A stretch of DNA of 64,000 nucleotides, from the NCBI GenBank assembly GCA_013289795.1, contig JABCZH010000001.1, forward strand, positions 186,001 to 250,000, written 5' to 3'. The stretch is from Acidobacteriota bacterium. Its GTDB lineage: Bacteria > Acidobacteriota > Terriglobia > Terriglobales > Acidobacteriaceae. Shown here piece by piece: positions 7,532-16,192 of the stretch. The notes below the pieces were generated by a model, which searched no databases, was not told the DNA's origin, and worked only from the letters and a program-made list of their open reading frames with translations. The position numbers and the translations under genes are program-made. The number at the start of each line of letters is the position of its first letter. Positions within the stretch are counted from its first letter, which is position 1.

Positions 7532-10500
7532 CTACGATGCGGTTCTGGAAGCCGAGACGGCTGCTGGACTTTCGGTCCCCAGTTCTTGGAGAAGCTGGTG
7601 CAACGAAGCGAGTGTTTCCGTGGCAGCCGTGGTCTTCAAAGAGAATTTCAGCGTCCCATCTGGGCTAAACTGCGCGCCTCGCTGGGAGGAGACAAAGCGC
7701 GCCAGCTTTTCCGGATCAATCGCCGCATTCTCGCGGAACTTGATGGTCATAAGGTCTCTTTTGCGCTCGATGGCGATGACACCGACGCGAACCGCCAGCA
7801 ACTTGAGCGACGCGTAATCCAGCAGATTTCGCACTGCCGGCGGCGGCTCACCATAGCGGTCTTCAAGTTCAGCGCCAACGTCCGCCAACTGTGATTCTGT
7901 TTCCACCCCGGCGACCCTTTTGTACATCCGCAACCGCTGGTTCTCTTCCGGAATATATTCGAACGGAATACGGATGTTGAGGCCGAGGTTGAGCTGGGTC
8001 GTGGTTTCCTCAACTGCGGATTCTCCTTTCATCTCACGCACCGCGCGATCCAGCATCTGGGTGTAAAGCTCGAATCCAATGGCCTCGATGTGCCCGCTCT
8101 GCTCGCCACCCAACAAATTGCCGGCCCCACGGAGTTCGAGGTCGAGGGCAGCGATCTTGAAGCCTGCTCCCAAGTCAGAGAATTCCTTCAGCGCCGCTAA
8201 TCGCCGTCGAGCGATTGGAGTTAGCTCTATGTCGGCTGGAATCAACAGGTAGGCGTAAGCCCGCCGATTCGACCGCCCCACACGGCCGCGCAGTTGGTAG
8301 AGCTCCGACAGTCCGAACCGGTCGGCGCGATTGATGATGATGGTATTGCACAGGGGAATGTCGAGGCCGTTCTCGATGATGGTGGTCGCGACCAAGATGT
8401 CGGCCTCGTGATGCATGAATTTCAGCATCATTTTTTCCAGCTCGCCTTCTGACATCTGGCCGTGTCCGACGATGATGCGGGCTTTCGGCACCAACACCTG
8501 CAGCTTGGCGGCGATCTCCCAGATGCTTTCTACGCGGTTGTGAACGAAATAGACCTGGCCGCCACGCGCGAGTTCCTGCTCAAGCGATGACTGAATCAAC
8601 TTCTCGTCCCAGCTTGCGACCACGGTCTGAATGGCGATGCGGTCTTTGGGTGGGGTCTCAATCACGCTCATGTCCCGCAATCCCACTAGAGACATATGCA
8701 GGGTGCGCGGAATGGGCGTGGCTGACATGGTGAGGACGTCCACCTCTTTGCGCATCTGCTTCAGCCGCTCCTTGTGGCGCACGCCGAAGCGCTGTTCTTC
8801 ATCCACTACCAGCAGCCCGAGATCGGGGAACTTTATATCTTTCGAGAGCAGGCGGTGGGTGCCGATGAGGATGTCGATCTTCCCAGCTTCGACTCTCTGC
8901 AAAATGTCTTTTTGCTGTTTGGCGGTGCGGAAGCGGCTGATCATCTCGATGCTGACGGGAAACGCCGCGAAACGCTGCTTGAAAGTTTCGAAGTGCTGGA
9001 ACGCAAGAACGGTCGTGGGCGCCAGCACGGCCACCTGCTTGTTGTCGTTGACAGCTTTGAAAGCCGCGCGCATGGCGATTTCCGTCTTGCCGTAGCCGAC
9101 ATCACCGCAGAGGAGACGGTCCATAGGCTGGGAAGATTCCATGTCGCGCTTGACGTCAATGATTGCCATGTCCTGGTCTTCGGTTTCGCTGAATTCGAAC
9201 GAATCTTCGAACTCGCGCATGAACTGGCTGTCGGTGGAGAACGCGTGACCCTTGGCAGCTCTGCGCTCGGCGTAGAGCTTGAGCAGTTCGTCGGCCATGT
9301 CTTTCATGGCCTTTTTCACACGTGCCTTGGTCTTAGCCCAGGCGGCGGTGCCGAGATGATTTAAAGCTGGCTTAGCCCCTTCGGAAGAGCGGTATTTCTG
9401 GATCAGGTCTAGCCGCGTGAGTGGCACATAGAGGCGCGCGCCTTCGGCATACTCGAGCAGCATGAATTCGGCATTGCCGTCGCCTTGATTGATCTCTTTG
9501 AGTCCCTGATATTGCCCGATGCCATGCTCGACGTGGACCACGTAATCTCCGACCTGGAGATCACGGAAGTCGGAAAGAAACGCCGAAGTCTTGGATTTCG
9601 ACCGCTGCGGACGAGAGATCACGGAGTCGGATTCGTCAAAAAGATCGCGCGCGCCGAATATGGCAAGGTGCGCAGCGGGAAGGACGACGCCGTCTGGAAT
9701 ATAGGCCTTGGCAAGAGTCGAGGTGTAGACTTCACCGGCAAAATAGGCAGTTTCGTCGGCATAGCTCTCACCGCCGCGGGTGCGGCTGCCCAGCCGGAAA
9801 GAAACAGCGTTCTCGCTGAAAAGGTCGGCCAGTCGCTCGACTTCTCCGATGTTGGGGACAGCAATGAGCACGCGGTTCTGCTCCGCGACTTGCTTCTTGG
9901 CGTCCTCCAGCATCGCATTCACAGAGCCGTGGAAACGCGGCGCGGGTTGGGAGTGAAAGCTAATTGATTCGGCGCGGTTAGGCCGCGTTACTTCGAGATG
10001 CTCGACGTCGGCGCCCGGCAGGCTGGAGAGTTTCTCCCACCAGGCATCCTTCTCCAGGTAAAGGTCGGCAGGTTGTACCAGTTTGCCGACACCACTGCGT
10101 TCGTGAGCCTCCTCGATACGGGTCCAAACTTGATCGAATTCGTTGCGCAGGGTGTCGGGTTCATCGGCCAGGACTGTGGCCCGGGGCATGAGGTCGAATA
10201 CAGTGCGGTCGGCGCCGGCGACGGGCGCATAGAACTCCCACCCAGGGAATACGGTAACTCCGCCCGAGCGTACAGCTTGCTCCACCACTTCCTCCGCGCC
10301 GGTGATTCGTCTGCCGGAGAGGCGCGCGTGGATTGCGCCCAGCAGTTCCTCGGTGACCGGAGTCTCGGTTAGCGGAAGCAGCAAAGCCTCGTCAACTGGC
10401 ATGGAAGAGCGCTGGGTTGCTGGATCGAACTTGCGGATGGACTCGACTTCATCGCCGAAGAATTCGATGCGCAGCGGCCGGTCGGCCTCAGGCGAATATA

Positions 10501-11080
10501 CGTCAAGAATTCCGCCCCGTGAGGCGTACTCACCGGGCATTTCGACCACATCGGTCGCTGTGTAACCAACCGTGTTGAGATGAGCCAGCAGAGGCGCAAT
10601 GTCCACAGTCTCGCTGCGGCGTACCACTCGCGCCAGGTCGGCATAGTAATCGGCGGATCGCAGACGTAGCGCTGCGGAAGCGATCGGAACGACCAGGATC
10701 GAAACCGCTCCGGAGGCAATCTTCCACAGCGCAACCGCCCGCTCCTCCTGAATTTCCGGGTGGGGCGAAAGATTCTGAAACGGCAGCACATCGCGGGTGG
10801 GCAATGAGACGATGGAATCAGGGTCGTTGCCTCCGGTTAACTCGTTGAAGGCTTGCAGCACCGGAACCATGTCTTCGGCAGTGCGATTGTCGGGGACAAC
10901 CACGATCAGGGGCCGCTGGGCAGCGCGTTGCCACAGAACCAGAAACAGAGCTTTGGCGGTGGGGGTGAGTCCAGAGACACCGATCCGCCCCGTGCCCTCG
11001 CGAAGGTGGGAGGCAACACGCGCAAAGGCGGGCAACTTTTCTACGTCCGCGAAGAGATCGCGGACGAAGGGAAGAACCAT
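7532..11080 (-). CDS. mfd: Transcription-repair coupling factor Mfd
   Basis: 1182 residues, full length. The UvrB-like N-terminal modules are followed by the CarD-like RNA-polymerase-interacting domain (DYVVHVEHGIGQYQGL), then a RecG-type translocase with Walker A CGDVGYGKTEIAMRAAF, DEEQ box VVDEEQRFGV, SATPIPRTL, and the motif VI region QLRGRVGRSNRRAYAYLL. The TRCF C-terminal domain closes the protein. Mfd removes RNA polymerase stalled at lesions and recruits UvrA. The gene is intact, with no frameshift, and starts at an ATG. Confidence 0.97.
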   Translation of the reverse strand: MVLPFVRDLFADVEKLPAFARVASHLREGTGRIGVSGLTPTAKALFLVLWQRAAQRPLIVVVPDNRTAEDMVPVLQAFNELTGGNDPDSIVSLPTRDVLPFQNLSPHPEIQEERAVALWKIASGAVSILVVPIASAALRLRSADYYADLARVVRRSETVDIAPLLAHLNTVGYTATDVVEMPGEYASRGGILDVYSPEADRPLRIEFFGDEVESIRKFDPATQRSSMPVDEALLLPLTETPVTEELLGAIHARLSGRRITGAEEVVEQAVRSGGVTVFPGWEFYAPVAGADRTVFDLMPRATVLADEPDTLRNEFDQVWTRIEEAHERSGVGKLVQPADLYLEKDAWWEKLSSLPGADVEHLEVTRPNRAESISFHSQPAPRFHGSVNAMLEDAKKQVAEQNRVLIAVPNIGEVERLADLFSENAVSFRLGSRTRGGESYADETAYFAGEVYTSTLAKAYIPDGVVLPAAHLAIFGARDLFDESDSVISRPQRSKSKTSAFLSDFRDLQVGDYVVHVEHGIGQYQGLKEINQGDGNAEFMLLEYAEGARLYVPLTRLDLIQKYRSSEGAKPALNHLGTAAWAKTKARVKKAMKDMADELLKLYAERRAAKGHAFSTDSQFMREFEDSFEFSETEDQDMAIIDVKRDMESSQPMDRLLCGDVGYGKTEIAMRAAFKAVNDNKQVAVLAPTTVLAFQHFETFKQRFAAFPVSIEMISRFRTAKQQKDILQRVEAGKIDILIGTHRLLSKDIKFPDLGLLVVDEEQRFGVRHKERLKQMRKEVDVLTMSATPIPRTLHMSLVGLRDMSVIETPPKDRIAIQTVVASWDEKLIQSSLEQELARGGQVYFVHNRVESIWEIAAKLQVLVPKARIIVGHGQMSEGELEKMMLKFMHHEADILVATTIIENGLDIPLCNTIIINRADRFGLSELYQLRGRVGRSNRRAYAYLLIPADIELTPIARRRLAALKEFSDLGAGFKIAALDLELRGAGNLLGGEQSGHIEAIGFELYTQMLDRAVREMKGESAVEETTTQLNLGLNIRIPFEYIPEENQRLRMYKRVAGVETESQLADVGAELEDRYGEPPPAVRNLLDYASLKLLAVRVGVIAIERKRDLMTIKFRENAAIDPEKLARFVSSQRGAQFSPDGTLKFSLKTTAATETLASLHQLLQELGTESPAAVSASRTAS

Positions 11081-11161
11081 CGTAGTTTGATTTTAGCAGG
11101 TGCGGAAGGTTGCCGAGCTGTGCTCAGCCGGACAGTCTGAGGTCCCCACGCGATCAGAAAT

Positions 11162-12013
11162 TTATCCCCTTGCCAGCGGCCGTGTCAGGCAGGTCGGCCC
11201 ACCACTGCCGTTGATGCACAGCTCGGAGCCGGGGAAAGTACGAACGTCGAATCCGGCGGCGCGCAGCTTGGCGTTGGTCTTGGGGTTTTCTTCCAGCGTG
11301 AGCAGACGCTTATTTCCCAGCGAGAGAACGTTGCAGGCCAGCGTGTCTCTTTCCGAATGGTCGATCTCAACAAATTTGTACCCACGGGCCTTAAGTAGTT
11401 CCACTGTCTCTACCGCGAGCCAGGGCAAATCCACTAACGCCGTGTGCTCGTCGAGCAGACTAATCAGCGACATTAAGTGCAGGCACGAGGCTGGCCCGGG
11501 CCCGTAGGGCAGCGGGGCGGTATGCACTTCCACCCCTTTGGGAACGAGCAACGAGCACAACTGCTCGATGCCGGACGGATTAGTGCGGTAGCCGCTTCCA
11601 ATCAGCAGCGTATGTGGATCCAACCATAGGATGTCGCCAGCCTCGCTCGTCCCGGGATCCCGGATTTCTCCCAGCAACCGTGTTCCTAACTTCCGGTAAA
11701 GCTCCGCTTGGCGGCGGGCTTCCGCCCGGCGATTCGGCTTGCCCGGATTCATGACGATGGCGCCATAGTCCGTGGGGAGTGAGGGATCGTGAGCGTAAAC
11801 CGCATCGAGCGAAAGGTCGGATGCCGGCGGAAGCTCTACAACTTCCGCGACTTCCTGCAACTGGCGGCACAACTCGTGATGCTGAGCTTGGGCCACACCG
11901 AAATCCGGACGGCGAAGAAATCCCAATTTCTGCCACTCGCTGGATTGTCCCGGCGTATCCCATCCAGCGGAGCGAGGTGAGCAGACCATCACGCGACGGA
12001 GCGGTCCGACCAT
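11162..12013 (-). CDS. Amidinotransferase-superfamily hydrolase (dimethylarginine dimethylaminohydrolase-like)
   Basis: About 283 residues from ATG 12013; a TTG at 12055 would add 14. The pentein fold is marked by AVYAHDPSLPTDYGAIVMNPGKPNRRAE, ILWLDPHTLLIGSGYRTN, the catalytic-His segment GPASCLHLMSLISLLD, and the C-terminal GGPTCLTRPL that carries the nucleophilic Cys. The active-site residues of DDAH/arginine-deiminase-type enzymes are therefore present. The true substrate (methylarginine, arginine or another guanidine) is not known. It stands alone downstream of nothing obvious and upstream of mfd. Confidence 0.8.
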   Translation of the reverse strand: MVGPLRRVMVCSPRSAGWDTPGQSSEWQKLGFLRRPDFGVAQAQHHELCRQLQEVAEVVELPPASDLSLDAVYAHDPSLPTDYGAIVMNPGKPNRRAEARRQAELYRKLGTRLLGEIRDPGTSEAGDILWLDPHTLLIGSGYRTNPSGIEQLCSLLVPKGVEVHTAPLPYGPGPASCLHLMSLISLLDEHTALVDLPWLAVETVELLKARGYKFVEIDHSERDTLACNVLSLGNKRLLTLEENPKTNAKLRAAGFDVRTFPGSELCINGSGGPTCLTRPLARG

Positions 12014-12088
12014 GGAATTCGCGCTGAAAGTTGCTGGTTTCGTCAAAGTTTGCAACTGTGGCTCCGTTCAGCAATCTAAATGGGCACA

Positions 12089-12373
12089 ATGGCAAAAGCA
12101 ACTTGGGAAGGTACGGTGCTGGCGGAATCAAACCAATGCGTCGAGGTGGAGGGCAATCAGTATTTTCCGCCTGACGCCATCAAGCAGGAGCATTTCAAAC
12201 CCAGCGCGACCCACACGATCTGCCCGTGGAAGGGCACGGCCAGCTATTACGATGTCGAGGTGAGTGGGAAGCGCAACCAGGATGCCGCCTGGTTTTACCC
12301 CGAGCCGAAACCTGCTGCAAAGCAGATCAAGGGCTACGTCGCGTTTTGGAAAGGTGTGAAGGTGGAGAAGTAG
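12089..12373 (+). CDS. DUF427 domain protein
   Basis: A 94-residue protein that is essentially one DUF427 domain: ATWEGTVLAES, YFPPDAIKQEHF, the hallmark TICPWKGTASYYDVEV, and AAWFYPEPKPAAKQIKGYVAFW. The family is small, cytosolic and of unknown function. ATG 12080 and ATG 12089 are both possible; the latter matches the usual MAKATW start. It is a lone plus-strand gene ending two bases before the convergent porin gene. Confidence 0.88.
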   Translation: MAKATWEGTVLAESNQCVEVEGNQYFPPDAIKQEHFKPSATHTICPWKGTASYYDVEVSGKRNQDAAWFYPEPKPAAKQIKGYVAFWKGVKVEK

Positions 12374-12374
12374 C

Positions 12375-13844
12375 TTAGAATTCCATGTGCGCGCGGAAGC
12401 TGGGCACAGTGACTGGACCGCGGTCCTGGTTGTATCCGGGATTATTGATGTGCTGTACCCCCGGAGCGACGTAGATCCCGCGCCACAGGTGAGCTGTGTA
12501 GTAAGCCTCAAAGATATTTTCCCGTCCATAGGTCAAACGACCGTCGCCGAGCAGGAACCCAAGTCCTCCATCGGCCAGGTAGGTTTGATGGTCTTTGACG
12601 ATGCCATTGGAAACGAATGCTATTCCAGCGCGGTCCTGCTTGCGGTGCCACTTTGCGCCGTTTACCCCCAGACCTTCCAGGAAGGTTGAATCAACTTCAG
12701 TGTAGGCAAAGGACTCGGTCCGGCCATTGTCCCAACCCCAGCGTGCGAAGGCCACGAAGTTCGGGGAGAGATTCTGCTCCAAGTTAATTCCGAAACCATA
12801 CTTGAGCGTGATGTGCCAGGGATGGTTGGTGATGTCTGGAACGGGCACCCGACCCGCCTCGAACTGGGCAACCGCCTGCCGGTAAATGCCCATGTTGGCA
12901 TGATTGGCGTATCCGATCAGCCGAATCACACCCGGCTTTTTCGGAAGAATACCGTGTTGCCAGTCGAACTCAAGGTTCTCGGCGTGCGCCTGCCAGGGCT
13001 TCCATACCAAATCGATTCCGTTGGCGACCTTAGGCATCAAGGCCTCGGCAAACTTGAGGCTAAACTTGGGGTCCTCATAATCGGCCACCGCGCCGACGGT
13101 GTAGCCGCGCGTGTCCGCGGCGTAGTCATAGGCCCCGTTGTTGTCCACCGTCCAGTTGAGGAATTGCAGGTGAGTGTCCGAGCCGGCTGAGTTCTGGTCA
13201 AAGAAATCCGGCATGCTGAACTTTCCGACCCGAACCTCAAGGCGGCGCTTTGGAAGCTCACCGAACAATGACAGAGGATTACGCACGTTCTCAATCTTCT
13301 CGTCGCTCAGCGCAAAGACTTTGTGAATCATGGCGCGGGCTACATAGGGTGCCTTGCTCAACAAGGGATTGCGAACAATGTCCAGATTGGTAAAGCCCGC
13401 CAGGCCAAAGCCCGAACTGAGCGCCGCGCCCCCGGCTTCTTCGATGTCCACCAGGATCTCGGTGGAATCGTTCAGGCGCACGCCGGTGTAGAACGTCAAC
13501 ACGCGTGAAGTCGCTTTCTGGTAGTCGGGACCAAGACTGTGCGGGCCGCTGTACTTGGCAAAGAACGACGGGTTGGCCTGAAAGATGAAGTTCGCCTGAC
13601 CGGATAACCAGAAACGGTCGTCCTTTAGGCGCGGGAACATGCTCTCGGGGGCAGGGTCGGCGGAGGGATCGGTCGCCGTATCGGCGGCCTGAGTAGGCGC
13701 AGTCGCGGCCTCCTGAGCAACCGCCGCCTGTTGGGCGATCGCGAACGAGGTCCAGCCAGAGCAGGCAAACGCACACAACGCAAGCGCCAGCCAGCGTCCG
13801 ACAACCGTTCCGAATTGGAGTGTGTCCTTCATTTGTCCGGGCAT
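12375..13844 (-). CDS. OprB-like carbohydrate-selective porin
   Basis: 489 residues. A hydrophobic signal sequence (WLALALCAFACSGWTSFAIAQ) is followed by an Ala/Thr/Pro-rich linker and then a beta-rich barrel sequence ending in MEF, with the terminal phenylalanine required for Bam-dependent insertion. Segments such as RFWLSGQANFIFQ, LTYGRENIFEAYYTAHLWRGIYVAPGVQHINNPGYNQDRGPV match carbohydrate porins of the OprB type. It sits downstream of the Nramp-like unit. A second ATG at 13832 may be the real start. The substrate is unknown. Confidence 0.78.
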   Translation of the reverse strand: MPGQMKDTLQFGTVVGRWLALALCAFACSGWTSFAIAQQAAVAQEAATAPTQAADTATDPSADPAPESMFPRLKDDRFWLSGQANFIFQANPSFFAKYSGPHSLGPDYQKATSRVLTFYTGVRLNDSTEILVDIEEAGGAALSSGFGLAGFTNLDIVRNPLLSKAPYVARAMIHKVFALSDEKIENVRNPLSLFGELPKRRLEVRVGKFSMPDFFDQNSAGSDTHLQFLNWTVDNNGAYDYAADTRGYTVGAVADYEDPKFSLKFAEALMPKVANGIDLVWKPWQAHAENLEFDWQHGILPKKPGVIRLIGYANHANMGIYRQAVAQFEAGRVPVPDITNHPWHITLKYGFGINLEQNLSPNFVAFARWGWDNGRTESFAYTEVDSTFLEGLGVNGAKWHRKQDRAGIAFVSNGIVKDHQTYLADGGLGFLLGDGRLTYGRENIFEAYYTAHLWRGIYVAPGVQHINNPGYNQDRGPVTVPSFRAHMEF

Positions 13845-13875
13845 CGAGCCTACACCAACTCGATTAATACAGTAA

Positions 13876-13917
13876 CGGCAGTCGTGGGGCCCAAGTATCG
13901 AAAGAGCCCCCCTGCCG
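13876..13917 (-). other. Hairpin in the porin leader (possible terminator or attenuator)
   Basis: CGGCAG (13876-13881) pairs with CTGCCG (13912-13917), and inside it GGGGCCC pairs with GAGCCCC with one G-U, around an 11-base loop. On the minus strand it lies between the 67-residue protein and the porin start. No long T tract follows it, so a role as an intrinsic terminator is uncertain. Confidence 0.5.
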
Positions 13918-13933
13918 GGATATAATTAACGTA

Positions 13934-13963
13934 AGTATACACGCGGTAGTAAACTATGGTTAA
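13934..13963 (-). promoter_or_regulatory. Candidate promoter of the porin gene
   Basis: Read on the minus strand, TTAACC and TATACT are separated by 18 bases, a plausible sigma-70-type pair. Transcription would begin near 13927 and include the 13876-13917 hairpin as leader. Confidence 0.4.
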
Positions 13964-13980
13964 CCACGCCAGAGTGTCAT

Positions 13981-14184
13981 TCAGCAATCGTCCGCAAGTT
14001 TCCAGCGCATACGGAGGTGCCGCCTGCCATGTTCGTCGGTGACCACGACCCAGCTCATCTTCAAAGGCAGATTGGGTTCCACAATCTGCTCCGTGAGTTC
14101 CGCGTAGGACTTCTCGAAGCAGACCGAGCGCGCGAGCTGTGACGTCGTCATCGCCAGCGGTGCTAATAAGGTCTTGCATGACAT
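13981..14184 (-). CDS. Small protein of unknown function in the Nramp-like unit
   Basis: 67 residues with no recognised family. The strongest ribosome-binding site seen in the region (AAAGGAGGTAA, 14191-14201) sits 6-7 bases before the ATG, which is good evidence for translation. The C-terminal half, LPLKMSWVVVTDEHGRRHLRMRW, looks like a compact beta-hairpin with basic and aromatic residues. There are two cysteines (C3 and C22) and one at the last position. It is the third gene of a minus-strand unit after the transporter and a small membrane protein. The overlapping longer frame 13850-14830 has no comparable start signal. Confidence 0.65.
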   Translation of the reverse strand: MSCKTLLAPLAMTTSQLARSVCFEKSYAELTEQIVEPNLPLKMSWVVVTDEHGRRHLRMRWKLADDC

Positions 14185-14304
14185 CGTTTCTTACCTCCTT
14201 TCCTTCGGTTTTCATTACCCGCTCCAATTCGATGCCCAGAGTTCCAAGGATCGAACGAGCGAACCATAAAGTCTTCATAAAGAATTCGACCCTCAGTGTC
14301 CGGG

Positions 14305-14541
14305 CTAAACCGGAATTCCAGCGAGATCCAGTACGTGATAAAGCACCAACAACATCATGAGTATCAGATAGCCGCGCAGCGCCATCAGCGACAGTCTCAC
14401 GCTCGGCGTCATTGGCATGGGCCCGAGTGTGGAGGTGTCTACTTTCGTCTCCACAACGTCGTCGAGCGGATGAACCACTGCGAAATGGTTCGCCGGCACT
14501 TCGTCGATGACGGACGGTCTTAGAAAACCTAGTACGCTCAT
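14305..14541 (-). CDS. Small single-pass membrane protein of unknown function
   Basis: 78 residues. The first 50 are hydrophilic with several acidic residues and two histidines (NHFAVVHPLDDVVETKVD), followed by one hydrophobic helix near residues 56-74 (YLILMMLLVLYHVLDLAG). A good Shine-Dalgarno sequence (GCAGGAGGTGC, 14545-14555) precedes the ATG at 14541, and the transporter stop codon is only 18 bases upstream, so the two genes are almost certainly one transcript. It could be an accessory subunit or regulator of the transporter; that is inference from position only. Confidence 0.68.
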   Translation of the reverse strand: MSVLGFLRPSVIDEVPANHFAVVHPLDDVVETKVDTSTLGPMPMTPSVRLSLMALRGYLILMMLLVLYHVLDLAGIPV

Positions 14542-14559
14542 GTTGCACCTCCTGCTTTC

Positions 14560-15888
14560 CTAGATATGGGGGAAGAGATTGGGGGCGACCACTTGGGCCG
14601 CCAGGACTAATGAAAGAGCGAACATGGCGATGATGATCGTCCAGTTCACCCAGTTGTTCCATCGCCGGTTGACGAACCGTTCTCCCAGCACTTCTTTGTC
14701 GTTTAGCAATAGCTGCAGGAAGATGATGGCCGAGGGCAGCATGATGCCGGCCAAAACCTGCACGCCGATGATGATCAACTGCAAGGGCGCGCCGGGAATC
14801 AGGACGATCGCAGCGGCCAGCGCAACGCACACCAGGTACGTCGTGTAAAAATCTTTTGCCTGGCTTACCGGCATTTCCAGGCTATGCGGCCAGCCTTTGA
14901 CTTCCCCATAGGCCCAGGCACTGGAGAGCGAGATGGCCGTCGTCCCCAGCACTGCCGCGTTGATCATCAACAGCAGAATGCCGCTGCGAATTGCTTCCCC
15001 CGAGAACCAGCGAAGATCATTGGCCATTTGCGCGGGATCAAGAAACTGAACTCCATGAACTCGGGCGGCATTTCCCGCGATCATCATGCAGCCAGCCACC
15101 ACAATGGTGAACACTGCCCCCAGAAGAGTATCCAGACGCGACCACTTCAAATCAGCGAAGCGCAAGCGCTTGTCGGCAATGCAACTCTGCTGAAAGAACA
15201 ACTGCCAGGGAGCGATCGTCGTGCCTACAATCGCAATCACCAGGAACACTAGGCTCGCAGTTACTCCGCTTGCAGGCACACTGGGCACAAACGTGTCATG
15301 CAAGACTTCCCCAAAGCCCGGGTGCAGCTTGAACGCAATCACCAGCCAGGCAACATCAAGCAGGCAGAGAAAGACTGTGATCCGCTCCCAGCGCCGATAA
15401 CTGCCGGTCAGCACCATGAACACCAGGCCAACTGCCGCGACGGGAACGCCGACTCTTGGCGTGATATTCATGTGGCTGATTGCGAGAGCAATGGCGGCGA
15501 ACTCCGTGACCAGTGTCAGGAAATTCACCAATTGCAGATCAACCAGGGAGAACAGCCCCCACCACTTTCCGAAACGCTGATAGATCATGGCAGCGTGTCC
15601 TTTGCCGGTCGCGATTCCCAGCCGCACCACCATTTCCTGAATGAAGTAAGTAACCGGCAACAGCAGCAGCAGCAGCCAAAGCAGCTTGGTGCCGTACTGA
15701 GCGCCAGCCTGCACATAGGTTGAGACTGCACCCGCGTCGTTGTCCGCTTCCATGACAATCAGGCCCGGGCCAAATACCATCAGGAAAGTGAGCACGCTGT
15801 ACAGCCACTTGCTGCGTACCACGCGGCCACGAACCGGCGGCGTGGCGGCAACACCTGCGGTTGAAATCGAAAGCACCTCCTGCTGCAT
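14560..15888 (-). CDS. Divergent Nramp-family metal ion transporter
   Basis: 442 residues with 11 or so hydrophobic helices. The Nramp fold is shown by FGPGLIVMEAD in helix 1, QAGAQYGTKLLW, the RLGIATGKGHA segment, and the helix 6 segment TTIAPWQLFFQQ. The helix 1 DPGN motif is DAGA at residues 51-54: the metal-binding Asp stays but Asn is Ala. In helix 6 the A-x-x-M-P-H motif is A-P-W: the selectivity Met is Ala and His is Trp. In known Nramp proteins that Met favours transition metals, and its loss is known in Mg2+-carrying relatives (NRMT). The ATG at 15888 has an AAGGAGAAAAACC site. The longer frame to 16017 translates a palindromic leader and is rejected. Confidence 0.85.
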   Translation of the reverse strand: MQQEVLSISTAGVAATPPVRGRVVRSKWLYSVLTFLMVFGPGLIVMEADNDAGAVSTYVQAGAQYGTKLLWLLLLLLPVTYFIQEMVVRLGIATGKGHAAMIYQRFGKWWGLFSLVDLQLVNFLTLVTEFAAIALAISHMNITPRVGVPVAAVGLVFMVLTGSYRRWERITVFLCLLDVAWLVIAFKLHPGFGEVLHDTFVPSVPASGVTASLVFLVIAIVGTTIAPWQLFFQQSCIADKRLRFADLKWSRLDTLLGAVFTIVVAGCMMIAGNAARVHGVQFLDPAQMANDLRWFSGEAIRSGILLLMINAAVLGTTAISLSSAWAYGEVKGWPHSLEMPVSQAKDFYTTYLVCVALAAAIVLIPGAPLQLIIIGVQVLAGIMLPSAIIFLQLLLNDKEVLGERFVNRRWNNWVNWTIIIAMFALSLVLAAQVVAPNLFPHI

Positions 15889-15913
15889 GGTTTTTCTCCT
15901 TTTCCCAAGGGTT

Positions 15914-16001
15914 GCCGGGGCACAGCTCAGCAGCGCACGCTCGCGGTTTGTGCCGATAAAGGCAAAGCGAGCGTGACGCCGCTGGGTCGAACGGCCCCGG
16001 C
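15914..16001. repeat. 88-bp imperfect palindrome in the transporter leader
   Basis: Two 41-base arms (15914-15954 and 15961-16001) flank the loop GATAAA. The ends pair as GCCGGGGC with GCCCCGGC, eight of eight. After an unpaired 9-by-9 internal loop, CAGCGC-CACGCTCGC pairs with its complement, including nine uninterrupted pairs CACGCTCGC/GCGAGCGTG, then TTT and GCC pair next to the loop. In the minus-strand mRNA the structure ends 25 bases before the transporter start codon. It could be a regulatory RNA or a mobile palindromic element. Confidence 0.7.
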
Positions 16002-16147
16002 GTAAACGTGTCTTCAATTGGTTTGCGGAGTGGAAGCAGCAGAGGTGACGATAGGCGGGAAATCGGTCTACCGGTTCAGTTCTATTGCTTCTACACCGGA
16101 CAGCCAGCCGTACTCGGAGGTCTGTCGTTACCTTGTTTCATACGCTC

Positions 16148-16177
16148 TTGACTGCTTGTAGCATACCCCCCTATAGT
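16148..16177 (+). promoter_or_regulatory. Sigma-70-type promoter of the metal-sensor gene
   Basis: TTGACT at 16148-16153 and TATAGT at 16172-16177 are separated by 18 bases. The predicted start of transcription, near 16184, is only about nine bases before the GTG start codon at 16193, so the mRNA would have almost no leader. Confidence 0.65.
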
Positions 16178-16179
16178 AT
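16163..16179. promoter_or_regulatory. CsoR/RcnR/FrmR-type operator
   Basis: ATACCCCCCTATAGTAT has the arrangement typical of this repressor family: a run of C/G flanked by an AT-rich inverted repeat, ATAC...GTAT. It overlaps the spacer and -10 box of the regulator promoter and faces the transporter leader on the other side, so one site could control both directions. Confidence 0.7.
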
Positions 16180-16192
16180 TGTCAAGAAAAAA

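Noticed and set aside
13850-14830. A 326-codon minus-strand frame crossing the small genes and the transporter end.
   Set aside because: It overlaps three better-supported genes in other frames, has no ribosome-binding site, and its protein is arginine-rich without a recognisable domain.
15889-16017. A 43-residue N-terminal extension of the Nramp-like protein.
   Set aside because: It translates the palindromic leader. The ATG at 15888 has a good ribosome-binding site and fits the family start.
16085-16192. A 36-residue N-terminal extension of the metal sensor.
   Set aside because: It runs through the promoter and operator; the family begins at the residues coded from 16193.
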